This document shows, in pieces, positions 14,652-23,115 of a stretch of 34,917 nt of DNA. The DNA comes from Planctomycetota bacterium (GTDB lineage Bacteria; Planctomycetota; UBA1135; UBA2386). The DNA lies in assembly GCA_020849665.1 (NCBI GenBank), contig JADLFX010000104.1, positions 1 to 34,917 on the forward strand, read 5' to 3'. Under the pieces are notes generated by a model. That model saw only the letters and a list, made by a program, of their open reading frames with translations, had not been told where the DNA came from and made no database searches. The position numbers and the translations under genes were made by a program. The stretch's first letter is position 1. Each line of letters opens with the position of its first letter.

Positions 14652-16165
14652 TGACCGAGATCGCGTTTCCATCCGGGCTCATGCGTGGCGTCGGGGTGAT
14701 CCCGCTGCGCCTGTTCCGCGACGCCTTGCGGCCGCGGGCGACGCCGCGCTTCCAGGACGTCTCGGTGGAGGGCATCTCGTTCCACAGCGGCGAGGCGGCG
14801 CACGGGCACCTGTTCTTCGCGATCCGCGGCACGCGCACCGACGGCAAGGAGTTCGCCCAGCAGGCGGTCCAGCGCGGCGCGGTGGCGGTGGTGGCCGAGG
14901 AACCGCTGCCGCTCCAGGTGCCGGTGCTGGTGGTGGACGACGCCCGGCGCGCCCTGGCGGACGCCGCCGCACTCTACTACCGCAAGCCGGCGCTCGAGTT
15001 CGACGTGGTCGGCATCACCGGCACCAACGGCAAGACCACCACGGTGCACCTCGTGCGCCAGTGCCTGGAGGCCGACGGCCAGCAGGTGGGCACCATGGGC
15101 ACGATCGCGTACGAGTTCGGCGGGCGCTCGATCCCGGCCACCAACACCACGCCGGACCCGATGCAGGTGCAGGGCTACCTGCGCGAGATGAAGGACCGCA
15201 ACTGTGACGCCTGCGTGATGGAGGTGAGCAGCCACTCCCTGGCGCAGGAGCGGGTGCGCGGCGTGCGCTTCGCCGCGGGCGTGTTCCTGAACCTCACGCC
15301 CGAGCATCTCGACTACCACAAGTCGATGCATGGCTACGCGGCCGCCAAGGCGCGGCTCTTCGCCCAGCTCGAACCTGGGGCGCACGCCGTGCTGGGCGTG
15401 GACTCGCCGTGGCACGAGACGATGGCCGGCCAGCTCCGGCCGGGCGTCGAGGTGCTGACCTTCGGGCTCAAGCGCCACGCCGACGTGCGCGCCGAGCACC
15501 TGCGGCTCTCGCTGGAGGGCACGCGCCTGACCCTGGTGATGCCCAACGGCCGGGTCGACCTGCTGCTCCGCCTGCCCGGTCTGCACAACGTGCAGAACGC
15601 GCTGGCCGCCAGCGCCACGGCGCTCGCCCTGGGCGTGTCCGAGCTGACGGTCGCCCACGCCCTGGAGCGGGCGGTGTCGGTGCGCGGGCGCCTGGAGCCG
15701 GTACCGGTACAGCGCGGCGTCCGGGTGTTCGTCGACTACGCCCACACTCCGGATGCCCTCGAGAACGTGTGCGCCACGCTCGCGGCGATGCGCGGCAGCG
15801 GGCGCCTGATCGTGGTGTTCGGCTGCGGCGGGGACCGCGACCGGGCCAAGCGTCCGCTGATGGCGCGCGCGGTGGCGCGGCGGGCCGACGTGCTGTTCAT
15901 GACCAGCGATAACCCGCGCTCCGAGGATCCCGAGGCGATCCTCGACGAGATGGAGGCCGGCCTCGCGGCGCCCGGCGGCCGCTGCTTCCGCATCGCCGAC
16001 CGGCGCGAGGCGATCCGGCGCGCGATCCGCGAGGCTCGCACCGGCGACACGGTGCTGATCGCCGGCAAGGGCCACGAGACCTACCAGGTCCTGCGCGACT
16101 CCGTGGTCCCGTTCGACGACCGCACCGTGGCGGAGGACGCCCTGCGCGAGGCCGGGGAGGCCTGA
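14651..16165 (+). CDS. murE: MurE, UDP-MurNAc-L-Ala-D-Glu:meso-diaminopimelate ligase
   Basis: A 504-residue cytoplasmic ATP-dependent ligase. ATG 14651 shares a base with the ftsI stop; the frame opens far upstream but only this start fits the family. The Mur ligase ATP loop GITGTNGKTTT is at residues 121-131, and the substrate-binding NTTPDPM and the VMEVSSHSLAQ block follow. D420-N-P-R423, followed by SEDP, is the motif that marks meso-diaminopimelate rather than lysine specificity, so the peptidoglycan stem should contain mDAP. The C-terminal GKGHETYQ motif is present. It is coupled to murF by a one-base overlap. Confidence 0.95.
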   Translation: MTEIAFPSGLMRGVGVIPLRLFRDALRPRATPRFQDVSVEGISFHSGEAAHGHLFFAIRGTRTDGKEFAQQAVQRGAVAVVAEEPLPLQVPVLVVDDARRALADAAALYYRKPALEFDVVGITGTNGKTTTVHLVRQCLEADGQQVGTMGTIAYEFGGRSIPATNTTPDPMQVQGYLREMKDRNCDACVMEVSSHSLAQERVRGVRFAAGVFLNLTPEHLDYHKSMHGYAAAKARLFAQLEPGAHAVLGVDSPWHETMAGQLRPGVEVLTFGLKRHADVRAEHLRLSLEGTRLTLVMPNGRVDLLLRLPGLHNVQNALAASATALALGVSELTVAHALERAVSVRGRLEPVPVQRGVRVFVDYAHTPDALENVCATLAAMRGSGRLIVVFGCGGDRDRAKRPLMARAVARRADVLFMTSDNPRSEDPEAILDEMEAGLAAPGGRCFRIADRREAIRRAIREARTGDTVLIAGKGHETYQVLRDSVVPFDDRTVAEDALREAGEA

Positions 16166-17595
16166 TGGACTTCGCTCCGATCGCCCGTCCGGAGCATTGG
16201 CTGCGCCCCGCCGCCATCGCCGCGATCTGCGGCGGGCGCGTGCTGCGCGACGGCCCGGTCGCGCACGGGGTGTGCACCGACTCGCGCCAGCTCGCGGCGC
16301 TCGACCTCTTCGTCGCGCTGCCGGGCGAGCGCCACGACGGGCACGACTTCGTCCGCCAGGCGCTGATGGGCGGTGCCGCCGGCGTGGTCGTGGCGCGCGT
16401 CACCGAGGAGCTGCGCGCGGGACTCGCGACGCCGGGGCCCTTCGTGGTCCAGGTCCCCGACACCCAGCACGCGCTGCTGGCGCTCGCCGCCGAGCACCGC
16501 CGCCGCCATCAGGCGGTGGTGATCGGCATCACGGGGTCGTGCGGCAAGACCAGCACGAAGGACATGCTCGGCCACGTGCTGTCCGGCGCGATGCCGAGCG
16601 TGTACGCGGCGCGGTCGTTCAACAACTCGATCGGCGTCCCGCACACGCTGTTCCGCATCGACGCCACGACCCAGGCCGCGGTGGTGGAACTCGGCACCAA
16701 CGGACCCGGCGAGATCGCCACCCTCTGCCGGGTGGCCCGCCCCGACGTCGGCATCGTGACCCTGGTGGCCGAGGCGCACCTCGAGGGACTGCGCTCGCTG
16801 GAGGGCGTGGCGCAGGAGAAGGGCGACCTCGTGCGCGCCCTGCCCGACGACGGCGTGGCCATCCTGAACGGGGACGACCCCCGCGTGGCGGCCATGGCCG
16901 GGATCGGCCGCGCCCGCGCGGTCCTGGTGAGTCTCGAGCGCGAGACCGACTGGTTCGCCAGCCAGGTCTGCGTGCACGCGCGCGGCACCAGCTTCCTCGT
17001 GCAGGGCCGGCACGCCGTGCAGCTGCCGCGCCTGGGCGCCCACAACGTCCTCAACGCGCTCCTGGTGATCGCGGCCGCACACGAACTGGATGTGCCGCTG
17101 GCTACGGTCCTGGATCGCCTGGCCACCCTGCCGCCCACCGCGCACCGCCTGCAGGTGCAGGTGGTGGGCGACGTGAGCCTCGTCGACGACACCTACAACA
17201 TGAACCCGGCCTCGGCGCGCGCCGCCCTGCGCACGCTGGCCGCCATGCAGGTGCCGGGCCGGCGGGTCGTGGTGTTCGGGGCCATGGCCGAACTCGGCGA
17301 GAGCGCCGGCGCCTTGCACCACGCCCTCGGCGGCGCGGTCGCGGGCAGCCGGGCCGATCTCCTGGTGACCGTGGGCCCGCTGGCGCGGCCGATCGCCCTG
17401 GGCGCCAAGGCCACCGGCGCCCCTGCCACGGCGGTGCGCGAGACCGCGGACCGGGCCGAGGCCCTGGACCTGCTCCAGCGCGAGCTGCGCCCGGGCGACT
17501 GCGTGCTGGTCAAGGGCTCGCGCCGCTTCGAACTCGATCGTCTCGTCGCCGAACTGGTCCCAAGGCTGCAGGGCCCGCGCAGCACCGGGTCCTGA
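16165..17595 (+). CDS. murF: MurF, UDP-MurNAc-tripeptide:D-Ala-D-Ala ligase
   Basis: A 476-residue Mur ligase that adds D-Ala-D-Ala to the UDP-MurNAc-tripeptide. ATG 16165 overlaps the murE stop by one base. The N-terminal substrate domain includes GVCTDSRQL and LFVALPGERHDGHDF. The ATP loop GITGSCGKTST is at residues 121-131, with AARSFNNSIGVPHT downstream, and the C-terminal domain has VDDTYNMNPASARAAL. All are typical of MurF. The length is normal. It sits between murE and mraY, 7 bases before the mraY start. Confidence 0.94.
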   Translation: MDFAPIARPEHWLRPAAIAAICGGRVLRDGPVAHGVCTDSRQLAALDLFVALPGERHDGHDFVRQALMGGAAGVVVARVTEELRAGLATPGPFVVQVPDTQHALLALAAEHRRRHQAVVIGITGSCGKTSTKDMLGHVLSGAMPSVYAARSFNNSIGVPHTLFRIDATTQAAVVELGTNGPGEIATLCRVARPDVGIVTLVAEAHLEGLRSLEGVAQEKGDLVRALPDDGVAILNGDDPRVAAMAGIGRARAVLVSLERETDWFASQVCVHARGTSFLVQGRHAVQLPRLGAHNVLNALLVIAAAHELDVPLATVLDRLATLPPTAHRLQVQVVGDVSLVDDTYNMNPASARAALRTLAAMQVPGRRVVVFGAMAELGESAGALHHALGGAVAGSRADLLVTVGPLARPIALGAKATGAPATAVRETADRAEALDLLQRELRPGDCVLVKGSRRFELDRLVAELVPRLQGPRSTGS

Positions 17596-17602
17596 TCCTC
17601 TC

Positions 17603-18724
17603 TTGCTCTACGAACTGCTTCGATCCCTGCAAGGCACGCTGCCCGGCGCCACGCTGGTGAACTACGTGTCGTTCCGCGCGGCCGCGGCCGTGCTCTTCGC
17701 GTTCGGGATCGCGATCTTCCTGGGTGCCCGGTTCATCCCCTGGGTGCGGCGCATCGGCCTGGGCGAGGACACCTCGAAGACCGACTCGGCCCAGCTGGCC
17801 GAGCTGCACAAGGGCAAGAAGGACACCCCGACCATGGGCGGGCTCTTCCTGGTCGGCGCCATGCTGATCGCCGGGCTCCTGTGGATGCGCTTCGACGGGG
17901 TGCACCGCTACTCGCTCCTTGGCCTCTTCCTGGTCATGTGGTTCGGGGCGGTGGGCCTGCTCGACGACTGGATCAAGATGCGGGTGCCGGGCGCGCACGG
18001 CCTGAGCAAGCGCGCCAAGCAGGGCCTGCTCACCGTGGGCGCGGTGGCGGTGGGATTCCTGCTGACCCACTTCGCCGGCCTGGAGGACCAGCGCGGCGGG
18101 CCGCAGCTCTACTTCCCGTTCATCAAGGACGCGTCCGTCGACCTGACCTGGGCGCTGGGCATCCCGTTCCTGCTCCTGGCGATCCTGGTGCTGACCGGCA
18201 GCGCCAACGCCGTGAACCTGACCGACGGCCTGGACGGGCTCGCGATCGGTTGCGTGGCGATCGCCACCATCGCGCTGGGGTTCATCACCTACTTCGTCGG
18301 CGACGTGCGCCTGTCGGAGTACCTGCGCATCGTGCACGTGCCCGGGGCCAGCGAGATGTCGGTGCTGATGGGTGCCCTGCTCGGTGCTTCGCTGGGCTTC
18401 CTGTGGTACAACGCGGCTCCCGCGTTGGTCTTCATGGGCGACGTGGGCAGCCTGGCGCTCGGCGGTGCGCTCGGCTACGCGGCGCTCGTGAGCCGCACGG
18501 AACTGGTGCTGCTGATCGTGGGTGGGGTGTTCGTGGCCGAAGCGTTGTCGGTGATCGTGCAGGTGCTCTCGTTCAAGGCCACCGGGCGGCGGATCTTCCG
18601 CTGCGCGCCGCTGCACCATCACTTCCAGTTCGGCGGCGTCCCGGAGTCGCGCCTCGTGGTGCGGATCTGGGTCATCTCGGCCCTCCTCGCGCTCTCGAGC
18701 GTAGCGGTGTTCAAGGTGCGTTGA
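17603..18724 (+). CDS. mraY: MraY, phospho-MurNAc-pentapeptide translocase (lipid I synthase)
   Basis: A 373-residue polytopic membrane enzyme transferring phospho-MurNAc-pentapeptide to undecaprenyl phosphate. I choose the TTG start at 17603 because it yields LYELLRSLQG ... FRAAAAVLFA, matching the conserved MraY N-terminus; no ATG fits as well. Signatures are DTPTMGGLFL, L-D121-D122-W-I-K, N205-LTDGLDGL, FMGDVGSLALGGALG and the HHHFQFGG loop (Gln where many relatives have Glu). About ten hydrophobic helices are visible. murD, usually next, is missing: the mraY stop shares its last base with the ftsW start. Confidence 0.95.
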   Translation: MLYELLRSLQGTLPGATLVNYVSFRAAAAVLFAFGIAIFLGARFIPWVRRIGLGEDTSKTDSAQLAELHKGKKDTPTMGGLFLVGAMLIAGLLWMRFDGVHRYSLLGLFLVMWFGAVGLLDDWIKMRVPGAHGLSKRAKQGLLTVGAVAVGFLLTHFAGLEDQRGGPQLYFPFIKDASVDLTWALGIPFLLLAILVLTGSANAVNLTDGLDGLAIGCVAIATIALGFITYFVGDVRLSEYLRIVHVPGASEMSVLMGALLGASLGFLWYNAAPALVFMGDVGSLALGGALGYAALVSRTELVLLIVGGVFVAEALSVIVQVLSFKATGRRIFRCAPLHHHFQFGGVPESRLVVRIWVISALLALSSVAVFKVR

Positions 18725-19845
18725 TGACCACCCTGGCCACCTCGCCATCCGTCGCACGTCCGGTGCGCCGCCTGCCCGCGCTCGACCTCTTGCTCTCGGT
18801 CATGGTCGTGCTGGCCGCTCTGGGACTGGTGATGGCGGTGTCGGTGCAGGGCGTGCACCCCCGGGTCACGCCGGTCCAGGCGCTCCAGGCGCACGCAGGC
18901 AAGCTCGGCGTGGGGCTCCTGGCGTTCCTGCTGGCCGCCCGCATGCCGGTGGAACTCCTGCGTCGCGCCGCCCTGCCGCTCTTCGCGGCCGGTGCCGGGC
19001 TGGTGTTCCTGGCCGCGGGGATGGGCCACTTCGCCAAGGGCGCGCAGCGCTGGCTGCACCTGGGCCCGATCACCTTCCAGCCGGTGGAAGTGGCGCGCTT
19101 CGGGCTCCTGGTGCTCCTGGCGGCGCGCATCGACCGCGCCGGGGTCCGCATCGCGTCGTTCCGCGACGGGATCCTGCCGGTGCTCGGTCCAGCGGTGCTG
19201 CTGGCCGTCGGGCTGCTCCTGCAGCCCGACGTGGGCAATGCCCTCTTCACGCTGACCCTGGCGGTGCTGTGCGGGATCGCCGCGGGCGTGCCGCTGCGCT
19301 TCTTCCTGCTGGCCGGGCTGCCGGTGCTGGGAGCGTTCGTGCTCTACGCGAGCCTGTTCGGTCACGTGCACGAGCGGCTCGCCGCGTTCGTCGAGGCGCG
19401 CCCCGACTCGCAGGTCGGCCAGGGCCTCACCGCGCTGGCGGCGGGCGGCCTCTTCGGCCAGGGCCTGGGCCAGGGCTGGATGAAGATGGGCTACGTGCCC
19501 GAGGCCGAGAACGACTTCGTGTTCGCGATCGTCGGCGAGGAGCTGGGCCTCGCCGGCACGCTCGGCGTGGTCGGCCTCTTCGTGCTGGTGGGGGTGCTGG
19601 GGTGTGCCCTCGCCAATCGCGCCACGGACCGCTACCGGCGCTTCCTGATCTTCGGCTTCACGATGGCGGTCTGCCTGCAGGCGGCCATCAATCTGTTCGT
19701 CGTCACCGGGCTCGCGCCCGCGAAGGGCATCGACCTGCCGCTGGTCTCCTCGGGAGGCACCAACCTGGTGCTCACCCTGGCGGCCTTCGGCGTGATCGGC
19801 AACGCGGCGCGCACCGACCCGGGCATCCGTTCTGGGAGGGTTTGA
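18724..19845 (+). CDS. ftsW: FtsW/SEDS-family peptidoglycan glycosyltransferase
   Basis: A 373-residue polytopic protein starting with ATG 18724, overlapping the mraY stop by one base. Family landmarks: GAQRWLHLGPITFQPVEVAR, LLLQPDVGNALFT, the loop GLFGQGLGQGWMKMGYVPEAENDFVFAIVGEELG (its Glu/Asp-rich part contains the region associated with SEDS activity), and IDLPLVSSGGTNLVLTLAAFGV near the end. SEDS proteins polymerise lipid II together with a class B PBP, here FtsI five genes upstream. The operon position makes FtsW more likely than RodA. The LysM gene follows after 3 bases. Confidence 0.93.
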   Translation: MTTLATSPSVARPVRRLPALDLLLSVMVVLAALGLVMAVSVQGVHPRVTPVQALQAHAGKLGVGLLAFLLAARMPVELLRRAALPLFAAGAGLVFLAAGMGHFAKGAQRWLHLGPITFQPVEVARFGLLVLLAARIDRAGVRIASFRDGILPVLGPAVLLAVGLLLQPDVGNALFTLTLAVLCGIAAGVPLRFFLLAGLPVLGAFVLYASLFGHVHERLAAFVEARPDSQVGQGLTALAAGGLFGQGLGQGWMKMGYVPEAENDFVFAIVGEELGLAGTLGVVGLFVLVGVLGCALANRATDRYRRFLIFGFTMAVCLQAAINLFVVTGLAPAKGIDLPLVSSGGTNLVLTLAAFGVIGNAARTDPGIRSGRV

Positions 19846-19848
19846 ATC

Positions 19849-20616
19849 GTGGGTCAGCTCGAACGCTACGGACTCTACGTCCTGTGCATCGTCATCTTCC
19901 TCATCCTCGGCGTCGCGATCTGGGGCGGGGACGCCGTGGTCGCGGCCCCCGGTGTGCCGCACTCGCAGCTGCAGCAGCCCGCACGGGCGGCGATCGCGAA
20001 GGAGGCGCCGGTGGTGATCGGTCCGCTCGAGAGCACGCTGGCGGTCCAGACCAAGGAAGACGAACCCGAGAAACGTCCGTCCGCGAACGGCGGCGCGCAG
20101 CCCGAGCAGGGCCAACCCGGGCCCGACAAGACGCCTCCGGCCGAGGCCCGGCCCGCGGCGCGTGAGCCCATCGCCTACGTGGTGAAGAAGAACGACAACC
20201 TGTTCACGCTCGCCGAGCAGCAGTGCAAGGCGAAGCCGCGGGACCAGGCGGCCTGCGTCGAGCGCATCCGCGAGCTCAACCCCGGAATCCAGCCGGAACG
20301 CCTGGGCCTGGGCATCACGCTGCTGCTCCCGCCCGCGCCCTTCGATCCGGCCTGGCGTCCGGGTGCGAAGACGGCATCGGGCACGGCCAGGACCGAGCCC
20401 GCCGCGCCGGGCACCGACCCCCGGCCGCCGGCCAGGTCCGCGCGGAAGGAGCTGCCAGCCGTGCACGTGGTGCAGCACGGCGAGACGGTGTCCAACATCG
20501 CGCAGGCGTACTACGGCAGCACCCGGCACGCCGGACGCATCCTGACGTTCAACAAGATCGAGGACGAGCGGAGGATCCGCGAGGGCACCAAGCTCACCAT
20601 CCCGAAGCTCGACTGA
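19849..20616 (+). CDS. Membrane-anchored protein with two LysM domains
   Basis: A 255-residue protein from GTG 19849, preceded by GGGAGGG about ten bases upstream. Residues 8-24 (GLYVLCIVIFLILGVAI) form one membrane segment with a short cytoplasmic N-terminus. A Pro/Ala/Glu-rich linker (about residues 35-105) follows, then LysM 1 (IAYVVKKNDNLFTLAEQQC ... LNPGIQPERLGLGITLLLPP), a second Pro-rich linker, and LysM 2 (VHVVQHGETVSNIAQAYYG ... KLTIPKLD) at the C-terminus. LysM binds N-acetylglucosamine chains of peptidoglycan, so this is a cell-wall-tethered periplasmic protein. It sits between ftsW and murG inside the dcw operon. A division-associated scaffold role is inference; no catalytic domain is present. 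Confidence 0.88.
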   Translation: MGQLERYGLYVLCIVIFLILGVAIWGGDAVVAAPGVPHSQLQQPARAAIAKEAPVVIGPLESTLAVQTKEDEPEKRPSANGGAQPEQGQPGPDKTPPAEARPAAREPIAYVVKKNDNLFTLAEQQCKAKPRDQAACVERIRELNPGIQPERLGLGITLLLPPAPFDPAWRPGAKTASGTARTEPAAPGTDPRPPARSARKELPAVHVVQHGETVSNIAQAYYGSTRHAGRILTFNKIEDERRIREGTKLTIPKLD

Positions 20617-20638
20617 GGCCTGACGAGGGGAGGCGACC

Positions 20639-21706
20639 ATGGTGCGGCGCGTCTGCCTGGTGAGCGGTGGCACGGGTGGCCACCTGATGCCGGCCCTGGT
20701 GCTGGGCGAGGCCTTGCGCGAACGGGGGCACGACACCGTGTTCCTGGCCGAGGGACGTGGCGTCGAGACCGAGCTGCTCCGGCGCCACGCGCAGCAGGCC
20801 GAGGCGCTGCCCGTGGGCCGCCGCGACCTGCTCTTCCCGCTGCGCATGGCACGCTGCATCGGAACCGCGCGGCGCTACCTCCGCGCGCACGGGGTCGAGA
20901 TGGTCGTGGCCACGGGCGGGGCGGCAAGCCTCGCGGCCGGCCTGGCCGCGCGCTCGCTGGGCGTACCGCTGGTGCTCCTGGAGCAGAACGTCCATCCGGG
21001 CGCCGCGAACCGCTGGCTCGCCCCCTGGGCGGAACGCACGTACCTCGGCCTGCCCTCCCCGGCGCCGCGCGCGCGCTCGCTCTACACCGGCACACCGGTG
21101 CGGCGCGACATCCGCGACGTCGACCGTGGCGCGGCGCGCCGCTCGCTCGGCCTATGCGCCGACGTCCCCGTGGTGCTGGTGACCGGCGGCAGTCAGGGTG
21201 CCGAGCACCTCAACGTGACCGTGCCGGCCGCCCTGAGCGCGCTGCGCCGCCCGCTGCAGGTGCTGCATCTGGCCGGACCCGGCCAGGAGGACGCGGTACG
21301 CAGCCGCTACGCCGCCGGCGAACCCCACGGCCTGCAGGCTCTGGTGCGCCCCATGGTCGCCGACATGGGCACGCTGTACGGCGCCGCCGACCTGGTCGTG
21401 TGCCGGGGCGGTGGCGGCACCGTGGCCGAGCTGATGGCCGCGGGCCGCGCCGCGATCCTGGTGCCCTATCCACATCACCGCGACCGCCAGCAGTACCACA
21501 ACGGCATGGTGCTGGAGGAGGCGGGAGCCGGGATCGTGATCGAGGAGCGGCGGGCCACCGCCACCGCGCTCGCGGGGATCGCCGAGACCCTCCTGCGCCG
21601 GCCGCACGATCTCCTGCTGATGGGCCGCAAGGCCCGAGCCCTGTATCCGGAGGACGTCTGTGGACGGATCCTCGGCGACCTGGCCAAGGTCGTGAACCTG
21701 AACTGA
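20639..21706 (+). CDS. murG: MurG, UDP-GlcNAc:lipid I GlcNAc transferase
   Basis: A 355-residue GT-B glycosyltransferase forming lipid II at the inner face of the membrane. ATG 20639 has a good ribosome-binding site (GAGGGGAGG). The N-terminal glycine-rich loop SGGTGGHLMPAL (about residues 9-20), the middle LLEQNVHPGAANRWLAPWA, the second loop VTGGSQGAEHLN, and the UDP-GlcNAc site LVVCRGGGGTVAELMAAGRAA match MurG. The length is normal. It lies 22 bp after the LysM gene and 17 bp before murC. Confidence 0.94.
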   Translation: MVRRVCLVSGGTGGHLMPALVLGEALRERGHDTVFLAEGRGVETELLRRHAQQAEALPVGRRDLLFPLRMARCIGTARRYLRAHGVEMVVATGGAASLAAGLAARSLGVPLVLLEQNVHPGAANRWLAPWAERTYLGLPSPAPRARSLYTGTPVRRDIRDVDRGAARRSLGLCADVPVVLVTGGSQGAEHLNVTVPAALSALRRPLQVLHLAGPGQEDAVRSRYAAGEPHGLQALVRPMVADMGTLYGAADLVVCRGGGGTVAELMAAGRAAILVPYPHHRDRQQYHNGMVLEEAGAGIVIEERRATATALAGIAETLLRRPHDLLLMGRKARALYPEDVCGRILGDLAKVVNLN

Positions 21707-21723
21707 AGTCCGGCTCCGCGACG

Positions 21724-23115
21724 ATGCGACTCACCAGCGAACGGTTCCATCTGGTCGGCGTGGGTGGCGCCGGCATGTCCGGACTGGCACGCCTGCTGCA
21801 CGGCAGCGGCGCGACGGTCACCGGCAGCGACGCCTGCCCGAACGCCGTCCTCGAGGCCCTCACGCGCGAGGGGCTGCGCGTGTGGACGGGTGCGCACCCC
21901 GAGGCGCTCGAGGGCGAGAACGGCTACGTGGTCCGCTCGGCGGCCGTGCCGGCGACCGATGTCGAGGTGGAGGCGTGCGAGAAGCGCGGCTACACGTCGC
22001 TGCTCTACGCCGAGGCCGTCGGCCGGCTCTCCGAGGGCAAGCGCACGCTGGCGATCGCCGGCACGCACGGCAAGACCACCACGACCGCGCTGACGGTGAG
22101 CGCGCTGCGCGGCAGCGGCCTCGATCCCTCGCATCTGGTGGGCGGCGACATCCCGGAGCTGGGCGGCAACGGCCACGGCGGGAAGGACGACCTGTTCGTG
22201 GTGGAGGCGTGCGAGTTCAACCGCTCGTTCCACCAGCTGCGGCCGTACGGGGCCGCGGTGCTGAACGTCGATCCGGACCACTTCGACTGCTACCCGACCA
22301 CCCAGGAGCTCGACGCCGCGTTCGCGACCTACCTGGGCCGGGTGCGCCCCGGCGGCGTCGCCCTGGTCGGCGAGACCGTGCCGGCCGAGGTGACCCGCGA
22401 GCTCGTGGCCGGCGGCGGGGTCGGCTCCGACGTGCGCATCCTGCGGGTGGGCAGCGGGCTCTTCGCCGACGTGCGCGCGGTCGACGTGCGCGAGGCGCAG
22501 GGGCGCTACGAGTTCACGCCCATGGTCGAGGGGCGCCGCCTGCCGCGCGTGCGCCTCGGTCTCTCCGGCCGCTTCCAGGTCGGCAACGCGCTCTGTGCCC
22601 TCGGCTTGGCGCTCGCTGCGGGAGCCGACCCGGAAGGAGCCGTGCGCGGCATCTCGGGATTCGGCGGGGTGCGGCGGCGCTTCGAGCTGCATGCCGGCCG
22701 GCGCGGCAGCATGTTGATCAACGACTACGCGCACCATCCGGCCGAGATCCGCGTGGTGCTGCGTGCGGCGCGGCAGCGCTTCCCCGGCCGGCGCATGCTC
22801 GTGGCGTTCCAGCCGCACCAGCACCAGCGCACCCTGCACCTCCTGGAGCAGTTCGCCGAGGTGCTGGCCGAGGCCGAGCATTCGCTCGTGCTGGACATCT
22901 ACGGCGCGCGCGAGCCCGCGGAGATCCGGGCGCGGGTCTCGGCCGGCGACCTGGTCCGCGCGGTGTGCGCGCGTGGCGGGAGCTGCGCGGAGGGCGGCCC
23001 GGTGGCCGGCCTGCCGGACCGCCTGCGGCCCCTGGTGGCCGAGTTCGACCTGATCCTGCTCCTCGGGGCGGGCGACATCGATTCGGTGGTCGGAGATGTC
23101 ACCGGGCTCCTCTGA
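21724..23115 (+). CDS. murC: MurC, UDP-N-acetylmuramate:L-alanine ligase
   Basis: A 463-residue Mur ligase attaching the first amino acid to UDP-MurNAc. ATG 21724 starts MRLTSERFHLVGVGGAGMSG, the MurC nucleotide-binding opening; longer frames upstream are inside murG. The ATP loop is G113-T-H-G-K117-TTTT, then LVVEACEFNRSF-like (LFVVEACEFNRSF), NVDPDHFDCY, and the C-terminal domain INDYAHHPAEIRVVL with FQPHQHQRT. All are standard MurC motifs. Its 3' end overlaps murB by 20 bases. Confidence 0.94.
   Translation: MRLTSERFHLVGVGGAGMSGLARLLHGSGATVTGSDACPNAVLEALTREGLRVWTGAHPEALEGENGYVVRSAAVPATDVEVEACEKRGYTSLLYAEAVGRLSEGKRTLAIAGTHGKTTTTALTVSALRGSGLDPSHLVGGDIPELGGNGHGGKDDLFVVEACEFNRSFHQLRPYGAAVLNVDPDHFDCYPTTQELDAAFATYLGRVRPGGVALVGETVPAEVTRELVAGGGVGSDVRILRVGSGLFADVRAVDVREAQGRYEFTPMVEGRRLPRVRLGLSGRFQVGNALCALGLALAAGADPEGAVRGISGFGGVRRRFELHAGRRGSMLINDYAHHPAEIRVVLRAARQRFPGRRMLVAFQPHQHQRTLHLLEQFAEVLAEAEHSLVLDIYGAREPAEIRARVSAGDLVRAVCARGGSCAEGGPVAGLPDRLRPLVAEFDLILLLGAGDIDSVVGDVTGLL

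Noticed and set aside
18724..19845. Calling this gene rodA instead of ftsW
   Set aside because: SEDS sequence alone does not separate them well, but the position in the dcw operon with ftsI and murG favours ftsW.
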